In this document: in pieces, positions 12,291-24,430 of the stretch | How positions within the stretch are numbered: position 1 is the stretch's first letter | Layout: every line of letters begins with the position of its first letter | Source of the DNA: Paragordius varius | Lineage: Eukaryota > Nematomorpha | Length of the DNA: 64,000 bases | Direction: 5' to 3' | NCBI GenBank assembly: GCA_964247055.1 | Contig: OZ176053.1 | Location: forward strand, 12,772,001 to 12,836,000 | Position numbers and translations under genes: made by a program | The notes under the pieces: generated by a model | Seen by the model: only the letters and a program-made list of their open reading frames with translations | What the model was told of the DNA's origin: nothing | Databases searched by the model: none

Positions 12291-12880
12291 TTCTATCCCA
12301 CAACAAGTTGAAGCCGCAAACCAAGAAATGCAATTAACGACGATAGGCATATCAACAAAAGATAGAATAAAAGTACAGCACCGAGTATAACCACACTTAT
12401 ATCCATATATCCATAACACAAAGAAATTTCCCTGATCGCTTTACTATGGGGGGAATATAATGTTATTATTTATTGACATTTATAATACAAATAAGGTTTG
12501 CTAATATTTTATTAAAAATATATAAATATACCTCTACAGCCGTAAAGTTAGAAAAATTTAATTCAATAAATAACAAATTTTATATATTATTCATATAATG
12601 TGCCTAATAATTTAATCGTGAAAGCTGCTCTCATTGCAAAAATATTGCTAAAATAAATCAGTTAATTTTAACATATTGCATGTTAGCTCCAAAAGTCTTA
12701 ATTTTGACCATCCAATGTAAATCTGTTCTATTAAGGCATAATGCCGCAATCGAAAATTATCATTAAATCGTATGGTATGACTGAGGGGTCATTTGTAAAC
12801 TATTCCGTAACTCCTACACAGGATACTAGCGTTATTAAGTCTTGGCATATTCTTTTAGGGGTATGTGTACACTACATCTT
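12291..12880. other. Unassigned AT-rich stretch
   Basis: Short G+C-richer piece at about 12,290-12,420, then AT-rich sequence. A 67-codon minus-strand frame (12,216-12,419) starts within it and ends inside the family A copy, so it is not supported as a gene. Nothing else recognised. Confidence 0.4.
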
Positions 12881-13780
12881 AAGACGCACTCTTCCCTTCT
12901 TGCCTTTCACATTATAATCATTTACCGATAAAATTAGATCTCTACTCTTGATGAGTCCAGACCATCTGAAACGATTTAGTCTCATTTATTGTTTATATGT
13001 TTTATTTCAGTAGATTCTATATTATCCTAATTCTTCACTTTGCTCTTTATCACACCACACATTACCCTAACTATTTCCTGCTTTTCTAATGTATAGCCCA
13101 TTTTAATATCATTGTTGGCTATACAACTGCATTATCAGCCTTACACTTAACTTTAATGTTAAGATTTATGTCCCATATAACATTTAAGATCTTTGGATAA
13201 TTTTCACAAGTTCAATTTTTTACATTATCATCACTGCTGCTAAAATTCCAAAATATTTTGACTCCACATTCTTTTTTATACAACCTTTTTAATCTTATCT
13301 GTAGTTTTTACCAAATTTTGTCGTTTTTCCTTTTTATTTAAACCACATAATGTAATGCATTAATCCTTTAATTCCCTAATGATTCAAGCACGTCTGACGG
13401 AGGAACTATTAGGTCATTTGCATAAAGATAACACACTGTTAATTCTTGAATTCTCAAATGCGCCCCATAAATATCAACGAATGCTGACTCCAGATACGCT
13501 GAGGTCTTCAATAATTACGGATATGCCGCACATGCATTTTATGATATTTTTGTAACGGTCAGGCACATTTTTTGTCTTAAACTCTATGGTACTTTGCGGT
13601 AACTTTTGAAAGAGTTTCACTATCAGCAAACGGTGTCCACCATCTCACCTTAGCTTGAAATAGGCGTTATGATGTATGACAGCTCAAAAATATACCGCAA
13701 GCATACTCATCCCTCCACTTTAGGTCCGAATAAGTCCGTTTTTAAATATTTTTTGTATTTTTGATTTTTTTGTTTTTTCC

Positions 13781-13812
<32 letters not shown>

Positions 13813-16800
13813 CACTATATGTGCAAGCAATTGCTCCTCCAACCCTGCTTTTTGACCATGGTAGGAATCAATACCAAATTTTTTCTTCGGTCTCAACATG
13901 GCACTTTTTATTCGAGATTTACCTTTTAACACGTTGGCCAAATCTGTAAGACAACTACAACTTTTTCCCATAATCTTAAGTGAACCATCCGATCCAAAGT
14001 TGCCAAATTAAGAAAAATCAATTCATATGAATTTTTCCCTCCTTTGTGTTGCGATTGATCCGATCCTCCCACACCCATTGAAACTTAACACATGAATCTA
14101 GCAATGTGGGATGAGTGACCATGATGCAATCTACAAAGCCACCGTAGTCTTGTGTAGCAAATCATCTAGTTTGCGTCTGTTACTTAGTCGATACACACTT
14201 ATATTATCGTATTTAGAGATGTTCTCAAAGCTTCTAATGCCGGAGTTAATAAAGCTGTCTATCGAGACATCCTGCAGAGTTACAAGAAACATAATAGGAG
14301 GCTTTTTAAAGATGCAATTCTGCAGCACGCGCAAGAAGAGTATTCTCGCTAAGTGTAATCGGTTGGTTATTTCCTTAGACATCCCCGTACCCCAGCTGTT
14401 TAACCCCAAGGTTTAAAAAGGCTCTGCACATCCTCGATCATCGATCCTCTCAATACAATCGGCGGGTAACTACGTCCGGAGTGATACCTGATAGCTACAC
14501 TTGGGTTTTTGAGGTTAAAATAATAACGTTAAATATCCGGAGTGTAATATCGAGTTCCACTCGATTCCGTTCATCACGAGAGTGTCACAGGAAAACTATA
14601 TCCACAAAGACAAGTAATGTCCGGACCCTATCTTGCTTCGATATCAAGCCACTAAGAATTGACTCTAGAGGTTGTTTCGAATGCTTTTCGAAATATTGGA
14701 AATAATCGCTTCTCTTAGATGTCCTTTTCAGAAAATGTTCAAAGAGTAGGTGACCCCTGCGCCCTTGCCACCGCATTCCAAGTTAACCCAGTCCTCGCCA
14801 TTTGACTTGACCCTAGCCTTGTTGCCTAACCCCAAGCCGCGCCCGTTAGCCAAATACTTTGGGGTACATCTGCATTGAACTAGGAATTTTAAGAGTGTTT
14901 TATGTGGCTTACAGTCAAAGCTCCATCTAATTAGGGAAAGACGGCATGTGTAACTTCTCCAATAGATTTTATTCATCTCATCATATGTATCAGGTGGATT
15001 GTGGTCCTAAGATTCATGACTCCAAAGTTTCTAAAACGAGCATCAACCACCCGTTTAAGATTTTTCCGCCAACATTAAATAAAGAGGCGGTATGATTTAG
15101 GGTCTTCCTGCTTACTTTTAGGTTTATATATTGCAGATATCCAGAGCCTTCGTTCTTCGGATACTACGCCCGACGTCCAAACTACCTTAAAATTCCTCCC
15201 AAATGCTTAACAGCACAGTATGATTCGATTGCAACATTATCGATACCGCACGCTTAACGAAGTTTCCTCGAACGTATTTAAGCTTTTATTTCGGCCAACA
15301 TCAAGTGCGCTGAACAAGCCCGATGGTGGGAGACCATAGTCATCACTTGTGTGCAAGGCTTCATAAAATATATCCAGGAATCGGTATCCGCACCCTTGGC
15401 TAAATTACGCCTTCTGTCCGTAGCCAAATTTAACCCAATTGAATTGTCACAGTTAGCCTTTTTGATGTAGCAGAGCGTTCTTTAATCGCCATTAGGTTCT
15501 CCACTTCTTCCGCCTTCGTATGAGTTCCAAAATTGCCCTCATTACTTGCTTATTAATATTTTTGTAAGTCAGGCGCGAAATCGTGCCTTTCCTTTATCAT
15601 CTCCGACACTTTATCTCATCTGCACCACCCCAGACTGGAAGTATATTGACCTGTGTACAACCAATACAGCTTTTGGTTTTCTTGAAATAGTTGAGCTTTT
15701 CCTCTACATTTCTATGATCTTAACCTTTGATTAATTTAGCTTTAACATCCTTATCGTACCCTTATTACATTATTGCTTAGCAGTTTGTCTTGCCTTCTCA
15801 TGGCCACATTTTCGTAGTTTCACAGATTTTTAACGCTTTAAGGATCATATAATAAGACATTTGTCACTAACCGACCGCCCACTTTAGATACCATTTGATC
15901 GTGATTGACCTTCCCGTTCGGATTTACCCAACTTTTTATTTACCAAAATGATTTGCTGTACTTACATTCGGTATCTTTCAGCCCTGCCTTTAGACACGCA
16001 TACATTACCGCTTTCCGATATCGGCCTTGATTCAGTTTGCAATTATATTATAGTGATATACAGCATCACAATTGAGAGCGTCAAGACCTATTGCCGCATT
16101 GAAACTTAGCACAATGAGGCTCTACCCACAACATATGACACATTTACAGTTTTAAAGAAAGCGCCTTAACTTCCCAGGTCATTAGGGTTGGATCATAAAC
16201 CGACAACAGCGTAAACTTCTTTCATATTGCAAGTTTCAATATTGCTTTTCGAGAACAACTAAGGTAAAACATTTTCAACGCTAGAAACCCACAGCCGCCT
16301 ATTCCATTCGTACAGGGAGTGGCATAAGCCACTACACATATATTCAGTAGGTAATGAAATACGGTGATCTTGTATTGCGATGACTGCAATATTCTGTATC
16401 CCGCGCCTACGAACACAAGTTGGTTTCTTAACTGATCCACGAGAATACCAACATTTAAACTGCCAAACTGTACGGGTACACTCTTTGACCTTGGGAGTCG
16501 CAAAAACATAATCATTAAATGACGAACTAATGGCTTTAGAAGTAGAGTAAGAAATTTAAAATGTGTCATAATTTGTATTTGTATGTTATTTTCGTATATA
16601 TTGATTAACAGTTGTGCCCTGGCAGCTTAAGGTGTGCTAGATTTTAGCAATGCTCGTCTATCACCTATATCGCCGGGCATTGCTATTCACATCCTATTCA
16701 CCTATCGCAATTACTGAGATTAACATAGGGTTGCCCCACAGCAGCACTGCATAGCAGAATATTATCAAAAAAATGCAGGCTGACCAGGCACTTGTAAAAG

Positions 16801-17290
16801 TAGACATCATCCTTAGTAGCCAGCTGCCGCAGTAGGATAATTACTTAAATCCAATGTTGCCCGCAAAACAAAGCAGCCACCATCACTGCCACATCGGTGA
16901 ATCCACCTTTTAAATTAGACTTCATCTGTCGTCAGCCGACCCGATTCGGAGCAGACTACCGAAGCCGCCATACCATTTGTTTACATCCCATGCATGTTGG
17001 TAACATCACATGAGGATTTCATTATCTCGACCACTAACGACCATTCTTTCCACATGCGTAATTCTACAAACTTAAGGACAGAGTTGTACAACGGCCACAG
17101 CCATTTCCACCTCGCCAACTAAGACACAGTCAAAGTTTGCACGGACCCATCAATATGCCATCCCTGTTAGTCCCCCTCTTGACCTCATATACCCTTTTTC
17201 GAATGTAGGTTTCCCGTTCGCCGTCATTCAAACACTGACATTGCCCAATGATCGACACGGGGTAAGAAAATGACTCATAGTTTCAAACGT
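12881..17290 (-). pseudogene. Decayed non-LTR retrotransposon (RTE-like LINE)
   Basis: A block visibly richer in G+C than the rest of the window, reading as a heavily decayed LINE on the minus strand. Near 16,490-16,420 a frame contains VPVQFGSLNVGIL, like the start of an AP-endonuclease domain (family pattern: FGTLNVGTLTG). It is followed near 16,310-16,270 by NGIGGCGFLA (family: NGVGGVGILLA). Near 13,440-13,390 the frame reads YLYANDLIV, like the reverse-transcriptase active-site box YADD with the third residue changed. Near 12,975-12,950 RLNRFRWSGLIKSRD resembles the LRWFGHV motif near the C-terminus. Order and spacing (endonuclease, reverse transcriptase, C-terminal motif over 3.6 kb) fit the RTE layout. 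Stops and frameshifts are many. The part from 16,570 to 17,290 would be upstream sequence. An AT microsatellite interrupts at about 13,785-13,815. Confidence 0.55.
13785..13815. repeat. AT dinucleotide microsatellite
   Basis: A run of alternating A and T inside the LINE relic, interrupted once. It produces meaningless Ile-Tyr repeats in overlapping frames on both strands (13,720-13,971 and 13,761-13,949). Confidence 0.9.
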
Positions 17291-17833
17291 TTTTGAATAT
17301 TGTTAAATGCCATGCAAGTCCTTTTTCATTTCAATAATTTCTTCTAACTGGAAGATGGAATCTATAGAGAAAAAGTTAAGAGATTAATGGATGTTAGAAA
17401 TTTTAATTATTTTAGTATTTTTTATGTTTGGATTTATTCTAATATCAAAATTCTTTTCTTTAAAATCAGCACAAAGCTCACCCTTATTTAAAACCTATAA
17501 ATTTAGGCTATTATTCTCCATTTTTCCGTACTTTCTAGCTTAATTGTATAGGACATCAATTTTATCCCTGTGTGAGTGTTATGGCTAAGGTGACCAGATT
17601 TTTTGAGGAAAAAGCGGGACAAATCTGAGAAAGGGGGGGGTTAGGAGGTGGTGGTGTACAACCAAAAATTTTTATACAAAAAAATTATTGTAGTATTTAT
17701 TTATTTTTAACACAAATACATTATAAATTAAAAAAAATATTTAATTCCTTGGTATATTTTTTATTTGAGTGAATGCGTTTTAGCAGATTGTCATCATTTT
17801 ATAAGATATTGTAGAAGTCTTCACAAGAATTTG

Positions 17834-19521
17834 TCAAATTATATTTGACAGATAAAATGGTAAAGTTTCAACATTTAAATTTGATTTTTCCGATGTCCAC
17901 ATATTTGTGGAAAAAACGCGCTCAGTAGCAGCGTTGGTTCCACGTAAAGAAAATGCAAATTCTACAATTTTTAAATATTGTATGGAACATAGTTTGTTTC
18001 AAAATGATGAAATATTTCTAACCATTTCTTTTCTACCGTATTTTTTCCTGTTGTCCATAATTTAAGTTTTTCTATTAATATAATTTATAACTAATGATAT
18101 TTTAGAAAAAAGATATTTTCTGAAAGGTTACTTTTTGGGAATTTTTGGGAGATGCAGAAATGATTTTTGAACATCGCACCAATTCAATTCTGGTTTTATA
18201 TCCAATTAAAATGATCAAGTTCATTAAATTGCACCGTCCAGTCTTCCAATAATCTTTACAGTTTGTATAAAACATTTTTAATGGTACAGGATTTGGCGAT
18301 TTATTAAGCCTTGTTTTTCTAAATTATTTATAATATTGCGGATGGTTACTGGTATAAAATTATTTTATAACGTTTGACATTGGAATTTTATGTTACTAAC
18401 TTCATTGGCTACTTCGATTGCCGAAGTTTTGTCACTTTCTATCAATTTAATAATATTTTGAAAGAGAGAAGCTTGATTATGTAGGAACTCTAACCATATT
18501 GAAGAATCACTTTCAAAAAACTTTTCCAAAGTTGTAGGACATTTGTCGTGTGATAAAAAAAGGATTTTAAAGGATCATTTTTTAAAATTCCTTATATAGC
18601 TGGCAGAAGAGCAAACCCACGAGTTTGACAATATCCAAGCATTTTTTAATATTGAACTTCTGCATTCGCACAGAAATTCTTAAGCGTTTCAACGTGTACC
18701 GTGTATATAAAAATAGGAATATACCTTAACAACTACATTTTCCACATCTAGGGGTAACAAATCAGCAGCTATTTGAATAGCGTTGTGTGTTATATGCGCT
18801 ACACACCCAACGTCAATAATGGATTAAGATTATCTGCTAATTACTGAAACTTATTTTTTGTTCCCCTCCTTGCTTTTCCACCGAAGTTCGTATTGGTGTT
18901 GTCACCGCAATAATCGATGATTTTGTCTTTTAAATTATTTTTTCCTAGAATATTCATTATTGAAGTAAAATTATGTCGGAATACGCACCGGGTAGAGAAA
19001 TAAAATTTAAAATTTTAATTTTACTCCGGTTTCTGGACCAAAATATTTTATTAACGTGGGAAATATTTTTGTTTCCTGATTTGATACATCAGAGTAAATT
19101 AATTTTCAGCAAATCTTTTTGTATTCAGAAAATGCATGTGGCGAAAGCACAATGCATACAATGGCTTCAGCCTTTGTACGGGAACGAATAACATGTGAGG
19201 TACAATCCATAGATCTAATGGAATGATTGTGATTAACGCGTGAAAAGAAAAAACGCCTTGGGCTAGTGCCAAATTCATTTCTTCCTCTCCAAAAGCGGTT
19301 TTACGATAAAAATCGCTCATTTTGTAATATGATGCCACCATATCTAAACATTTTTTATGTTTCTGTGTTTCCATATGCTTTGTAATATCATGCTTACCGC
19401 CATGTGGTAGGGTGAACCCCTAACATAAAGCATTTAACAAATGATTATTTCTTCGTTTTTTGATACAAGAAAATTCTTTCATTAAATCATCGTTAAATTT
19501 ACAACCTCTTTTTGTATTCAT
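17834..19521 (-). pseudogene. Broken hAT transposase
   Basis: A hAT-superfamily transposase would cut the element out and join it to 8-bp staggered targets. Reading the minus strand in pieces gives, in order: an N-terminal start (MNTKRGCKFNDDL) and a zinc-finger-like block ending HGGKHDITKHMETQKHKK near 19,370; NHNHSIRSMDCTS and RTKAEAIV near 19,230-19,150; the catalytic-core motif CGDNTNTNFGG near 18,900; AHITHNAIQIAADLLPLDV near 18,780; LLFCQLY near 18,610; KCPTTLEKFFESDSS near 18,520; EKKWLEIFHHFE near 18,015; and the C-terminal dimerisation motif FSLRGTNAATERVFS near 17,935. The coding region is about 560 codons long, normal for hAT. It is broken by several frameshifts (one between GVFSFHA and NHNHS at about 19,230) and stops (for example after FQ near 18,850 and after YNI near 17,965), so it cannot be functional. 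Confidence 0.85.
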
Positions 19522-19533
19522 ATTTTAAACTAA

Positions 19534-20611
19534 TCTATATATTTATAAAAATGGAAAATGCTGGCTTTGTGATCTGGTACCGGAAAACCGGTGGACCCAG
19601 TCAAATCCAAACTTCGAAATAATCATTAATGAATGCCCCGACAATAGCTTCGCCCTTTTTTGGAAATAGGCCTCCAGTGCGGGCCCACCCAGTGTGAAAA
19701 ACGGTTTTTTTTTGAAAACACAAGTCCACAAAAATAGTGTCTTTGAGACAATTTTCTGGAGAACGTGTTGGACCATTCAATTTCAAATATGATTTTTGTT
19801 TACTTATTTTCGATTGCGCCGAACATAGTCGTCTCGCTTTTTTGATTTAAGCCCTCTTTTTACCCGCTCCCTCCGTACAATGCCATTTCTTTCAAAAAAC
19901 ATTCACAAAAATAATTTTTTAAATCTATTTTTCGCCCTTGGTATGAGACTGTAAAAATTCAATATGGATTCCACGTATATCCTGTTAAAAGGCAAAAATT
20001 TTAGTCAAGCGTTTCTTTGATAATAGCTGCTGGGTAAGGAGCTACCCGCTAAAAACTGATTTCTCATGTAACTTTGTGATCTGTTTCCGGAAAACCGGTG
20101 AACCCAATCAAATACAAATATCGAAAAAATATAATCATCAATAAATGTCCCAATAGCTTCGCCCTTTTTTGGAATTAGGTCCACAGTTCGGGCCTACCCG
20201 GTGTAAAAAACGGGTTTTTTTGAAAACAGAAATCCACAAAAATTGTGTCTTTGAGACAATTTTCTGGAGAAAGTGTTGGATCATTCAATTTACTTATTTT
20301 CGATTGCGCCGAACATAGACGTGCTTTTTTGATTTAGTCCCTCTTTTTACCCGCTCCCTTCGTAAAATGCCATTTATTTCAAAAAACAAAGTCCACAAAA
20401 ATAATTTTTTAAATCTATTTTTCGCCCTATTGAACAATATATTAGTATGAATGCTCCGTTTTAAAATTCCTATAAAATCATATCTATTAAATAATGTTTC
20501 GAAATAATCCACATATGTGGATCATTTTATTGTCCCTTATTTCAAATAGCCCTCCCCCCAGAAGTCCAAAGGACTTCCTCGGGCTGCGTAGCAGCTCGAG
20601 ATTTACGCTAG
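19534..20611 (+). mobile_element. Non-autonomous Helitron, copy 2 (complete)
   Basis: Starts TCTATATATTTATAAA after an A and ends GCTAG before a T, the canonical A/T insertion of Helitrons, with no target duplication. A hairpin (CTCGGGCTGC, loop GTA, GCAGCTCGAG) lies seven bases before CTAG. The 1,078-bp element contains an internal diverged tandem duplication: the block starting near 19,568 (TGTGATCTGGTACCGGAAAA) recurs near 20,076 (TGTGATCTGTTTCCGGAAAA). No Rep/helicase gene is present. Frames on the minus strand at 19,543-19,786 and 20,294-20,512 follow the repeat units in every copy and are not considered genes. It lies within the hAT relic, so it is the younger of the two. Confidence 0.9.
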
Positions 20612-21003
20612 TATTAATATTAAAAAATATTATATTACCTTAATTTTCTGGAGTAAACGTATAAGCTACCGATTTGTGATATTAATTTGTCTTTTTGATA
20701 ATGTTGGAAGTAGGATTAGGAAGCAAAGTGTATAATCATATGATATAAATTAGAAAAATAAATATTTTTAATTTGAAAATAAAAAACTTTAATTTAAAAT
20801 TGATACAGATTTTAAAGATAACTAATGATAAAAAATTTAAACGGGTAAAAAAAATAATTTATAAAAAATTTAGATGTATTTAAAAAAAAATTTTTTTTAT
20901 ATAATCGTGAAAAAGCGGGACATTTAAAAAACGCAGCGGGACGCGGGACAAAGTGTGAAAAAGCCCCGCCAAAAGCGGGACGTCTGGTCACCTTAGTTAT
21001 GGC

Positions 21004-22630
21004 TTACTTTCGGACGGTATTATTCTCACGTAAATGTATTATTAAAAATATAATTAAATATCTGACATCAAAAAATATTTTTTGAATAGATGCATTCTCT
21101 GTTTAAAAATAAACCAGGTAAATTTGATGAAACTATTTTATGGCATTTAGGAGCATAGTAAAAACGGAGAAAAAAACATTCATTCTATATTCGATGATGC
21201 TGAACATCTCTGTTACAGTCAAATAAATGAGTTATACGTTTTTAAATTTTAATAAATAAATTGTTTTTCACAAATTCTTGCTAAAATAAAAAACGAAAAA
21301 TTTTTTGTGAGATGATGTTTAGGTCATTTAATATAGAATTTTCTAGCGTATGGAATATTTTATTTAGGTTCCAAATGCTAAAATATAAAATATTTCAATA
21401 AAATTTTGCCAAAGTATGCATTTTTTTCTAAAAAATTTCGATGTCATATGGCATATATTACAAATTATTATAGTGCAACAGCATTGTGAATATCTAGAAA
21501 ACTAGCCCCTTAGCCAAAAAAAACCTTTGAAGCTTCCACAAAATAATAAAATTTGATATAAATTTTATTAAATATAGATCATGAACTATTATGATAACGT
21601 TTTTAAAACAAATTATTTAGCTTTGACCAAATGTTACATATAATTTTCGAATATTTTACAATTTTAGATACCGAAATTATGACAAAAGAATTTTTTTAAT
21701 AGGCCTAAACTGTCATACAAGATATTTTGTGCAATGTGTTTAACTAGAGTTTTATTTTACGGAATGGTTTTAAAACCCACCCGAAACTAAAACTTAATTT
21801 CCGAATAAATACCAATATAAGAAAAACTACAATAGCTAATTGCTCCATATCGACCAATTACAACATTATTTGTATGAAATTTTAGCTTTAAAAAGCGTCT
21901 ATCAAAATCCATAAAATATAAGGCGAAGGATTAGGCGGAAATCGAAATTGTACAAAAAATACATGAATAATCTTTTCATATTTAAATTACCGTTTAAAGG
22001 TGTATTTTTATAGCTATTTATATACATTCCACATTATTTACCGGCAAAAATATGAGGCGTAGCTGTTTTTTACTAAGATACATTTATGAATAATTTAATA
22101 AAGAATATATTCCCTATATCCATTATTTTGAACATCATATTATGAATTTCATTATATTTGAAATGTACATTTATAACATCCTCATATATATTAACATTCC
22201 ATTACCTTTTGTGGTAGTTTTATATCCCAGGGCGATTGAGTATATAAAAATATTGTATTAAGCCGAAATTAAAAATATTCTCTTTAAGATTTTAGGTGCA
22301 TTTAACAATTTTTTAAAATGTAAAATTCTAAAAAAAATTCTCTTTTTTGACGCCTTTTTTTCCATAATTTTCAATCGCTTTTCAATAAGGAATAACTGTA
22401 TAGTATGCCATCAAAAACTTGATATATTTTGATTTCAAAATGACTAGTTCGTTAAATCGTGTTTTAGAGCCGTATTTTAGACTCTAATAGTCACCAAAGG
22501 TAAAAAAATATACGCTTTAATCCATGACAACTATGTTTAATAATAAGATCTGGGATATAAAACTACCCCAAAAGGTATTGTGACCCAAAAAGTAAAAAAG
22601 GTATGCAGTATTAAATAAATTTATTTAAAT
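21004..22630. other. AT-rich region, no gene; one short inverted repeat
   Basis: No frame longer than background and no known domain. A block near 22,201-22,232 (CCTTTTGTGGTAGTTTTATA then TCCCAG) is present inverted near 22,551-22,585, about 320 bases apart. This suggests a small inverted-repeat element or hairpin of unknown family. Confidence 0.45.
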
Positions 22631-22638
22631 TTAGTAGT

Positions 22639-23019
22639 CAGTGGCGTACCGAGCATATGCGGCGCCCGGGGCATAAAACTTTTATGGCGCCCCTCTCCCC
22701 TTTTTTTAAAAAGCCAATAAAACAATTTCGTAAAAAAAATACAAACGTGGTAACCTAACCACCATAGATAAGACAGCACAGTCATATAAATTTTAAATCT
22801 ATTAAATATATATATTTATATTATACTAAATTTATTCAATGGTACTAATTAGGTGAATAATAGAGTTATTATAGGGATTATTACCTACATTTGAAAGTTC
22901 TTATTATTTTTGCATAGTTAAAATTTAATTTTAAAAAATGATTTAGGCGCCCCTAAATATAGGCGCCCGGGGCATGATGCACCCCCTTGCCCCCCCCCCC
23001 CCCCCTCGGTACGCCTCTG
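22639..23019. mobile_element. hAT MITE (381 bp), 8-bp target duplication
   Basis: Termini CAGTGGCGTACCGAG and CTCGGTACGCCTCTG form near-perfect inverted repeats flanked by the 8-bp duplication TTAGTAGT (22,631-22,638 and 23,020-23,027). The element is G+C-rich at both ends (GGCGCCCGGGGCAT occurs at both) with an AT-rich middle and a C homopolymer of about 16 near 22,990-23,005. It has no coding capacity. CAGTGGCG ends with 8-bp duplications are diagnostic of hAT non-autonomous elements. Confidence 0.92.
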
Positions 23020-23399
23020 TTAGTAGTTATTTCAATACTTGTTCGCACTTTAGATAATATTAAGGGTGATTATAAATTTGGGTTTAGTATTTTTTCTTTT
23101 GATATAAAATTTTTTAATAACTCTTACTAATATTAGCGAAACATTTATGCATCCAATTATTTAATATACATATAATTGATTTGATCTATGCAGCGATGTT
23201 TTGTGAACAATTTTAGTTTTATTGGTGAAATAAGGTGGATTTAAATATACATTAATAAAAATATTTAAGTGAATTTTTAAACATAAAACCGCAACTCTAT
23301 TTTTTGAGTTATTAAATTTGATTTGAAAATTCACCAAAATTAAGTTACCAAACATTCGTAATTCTTAAATTGTTCAGCATAATCGAATTTAGAAAAGCA

Positions 23400-24430
23400 T
23401 TTTAATAATATATACGGCAATATGCCGTTTCCATCCTGCTTTAAAGTACTATGAAGTACTCTTCAATAAATTGCTAAAAATTATTTTAAAAAGGTAGCCA
23501 CTTTTATAAATATTTTAAGATGCTGTCCAAATTTAAAATTTTTATTGTATCTCCATTTTGCCTTTATTTTAAAAGAACTGGCCCATATTAGTATAGCTCA
23601 AATTTGATCGGAGCCCACATCTATAAAATAATTTTTTTAAAAAAATTGATTTGTTTTTTTATATGTAGTTTATGATATATTTTGGTGAAATTTTTTGAAA
23701 TGAAGCCTTTATACACCAAAAAATGTATATAAAAAATGGATTTACTGATACGGAGCACTGACTACAAAAGTGTAAATAACTCTCTTAACATACACACAAT
23801 TATTTCCGTCTTTTTCAAATTGGGGTCCAGTATGCTTTTAAACCATGGCAAAAGTTTGCACTCATATAACACAAATAAACGGTAAGAATTCATTCAAAAA
23901 TACTTGATGTTACTCAAATAAAGTTTAACCAAAAGGTAAAAATTAAGTCCACATGACATGTGTGCATAGCAAAATAAAAAATAATAAACCAGTTTGTTTG
24001 TATGTTAGATGTGATTTAAATAAAAATCTAGCTTAAACCATTTAAATTAAATAAACACTATTTGCAAAAGGGTTCTAAAATATAAATGGCGTCGAAATAG
24101 TTTGATATGGAACTTTTTTAAAAAAACTAAATTTGATTAATATTTTAGATTATTTATATATATATTAGGATAGAAGCATAAATTGTAATTGGGATTGTTT
24201 CTTTCGATAGTTTTTTAAAAAGATCAATTTAAATATTGACTAGTATAAATAGATACCCCATAAATGCAATTGTATCACTCGTACTAAACCAAAATCACCA
24301 TGATAATCCTGTTACATTTTCAATCAGAATATATGTTTTTGATAAGATTGTTTTTTACAACCCCGGTTATGGACGCAGTGTATTGGGTGACTTAATGCTT
24401 TTGGCACCGACTCAACCTATAAAATAGATA
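23400..24430 (+). repeat. Dispersed repeat D, copy 1 (interrupted by a piggyBac MITE)
   Basis: Positions 23,400-23,785 and about 24,289-24,360 match 40,435-40,810 and 40,815-40,890. Shared words include GAGCCCACATCTA/GAAGCCCACATCTA, ACTACAAAAGTGTAAATAACT and CTAAACCAAAATCACCATGA against CCAAACCAAAAGCGCCATGA. The D copy at 40.8 kb lacks the 500-bp piece present here, which is a piggyBac MITE. Near its left edge D shares a CCGTTTCCATC terminus with the inverted-repeat element at 39,691. Confidence 0.6.
23789..24288 (-). mobile_element. piggyBac MITE (decayed copy)
   Basis: Begins directly after TTAA (23,785-23,788) with CATACACACAATTATTTCC and TTTTTCAAATTGGGGTCC. This aligns with the long 3' terminal type of the piggyBac family described at 60,518. 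The body matches the MITE at 60,518-61,087 over most of its length (ACCATGGCAAAAGTTTGCAC, TAGATGTGATTTAAAT, AGGATAGAAGCATAAATT). The right end retains AGATACCCCAT but is degraded, so the boundary is approximate. The insertion splits repeat D, whose other copy near 40,813 is uninterrupted. Confidence 0.65.

Larger units (their letters stand above)
17586..20995 (-). mobile_element. hAT transposon relic with 8-bp target duplication, hosting a Helitron
   Basis: The ends are inverted repeats TAAGGTGACCAGA and TCTGGTCACCTTA, flanked by a perfect 8-bp duplication GTTATGGC at 17,578-17,585 and 20,996-21,003. Subterminal sequence at both ends contains AAAGCGGGAC-type words. Internally the minus strand carries a broken hAT transposase (17,834-19,521). 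A Helitron (19,534-20,611) was inserted 13 bases upstream of the transposase start, so the original element was about 2.33 kb. Perfect target duplication together with a heavily broken transposase suggests moderate age. Confidence 0.93.

Noticed and set aside
14111-14416. Open frames on both strands of the same G+C-rich stretch (also 14,131-14,409 minus)
   Set aside because: Treated as part of the decayed LINE. Overlapping frames on both strands reflect composition rather than coding.
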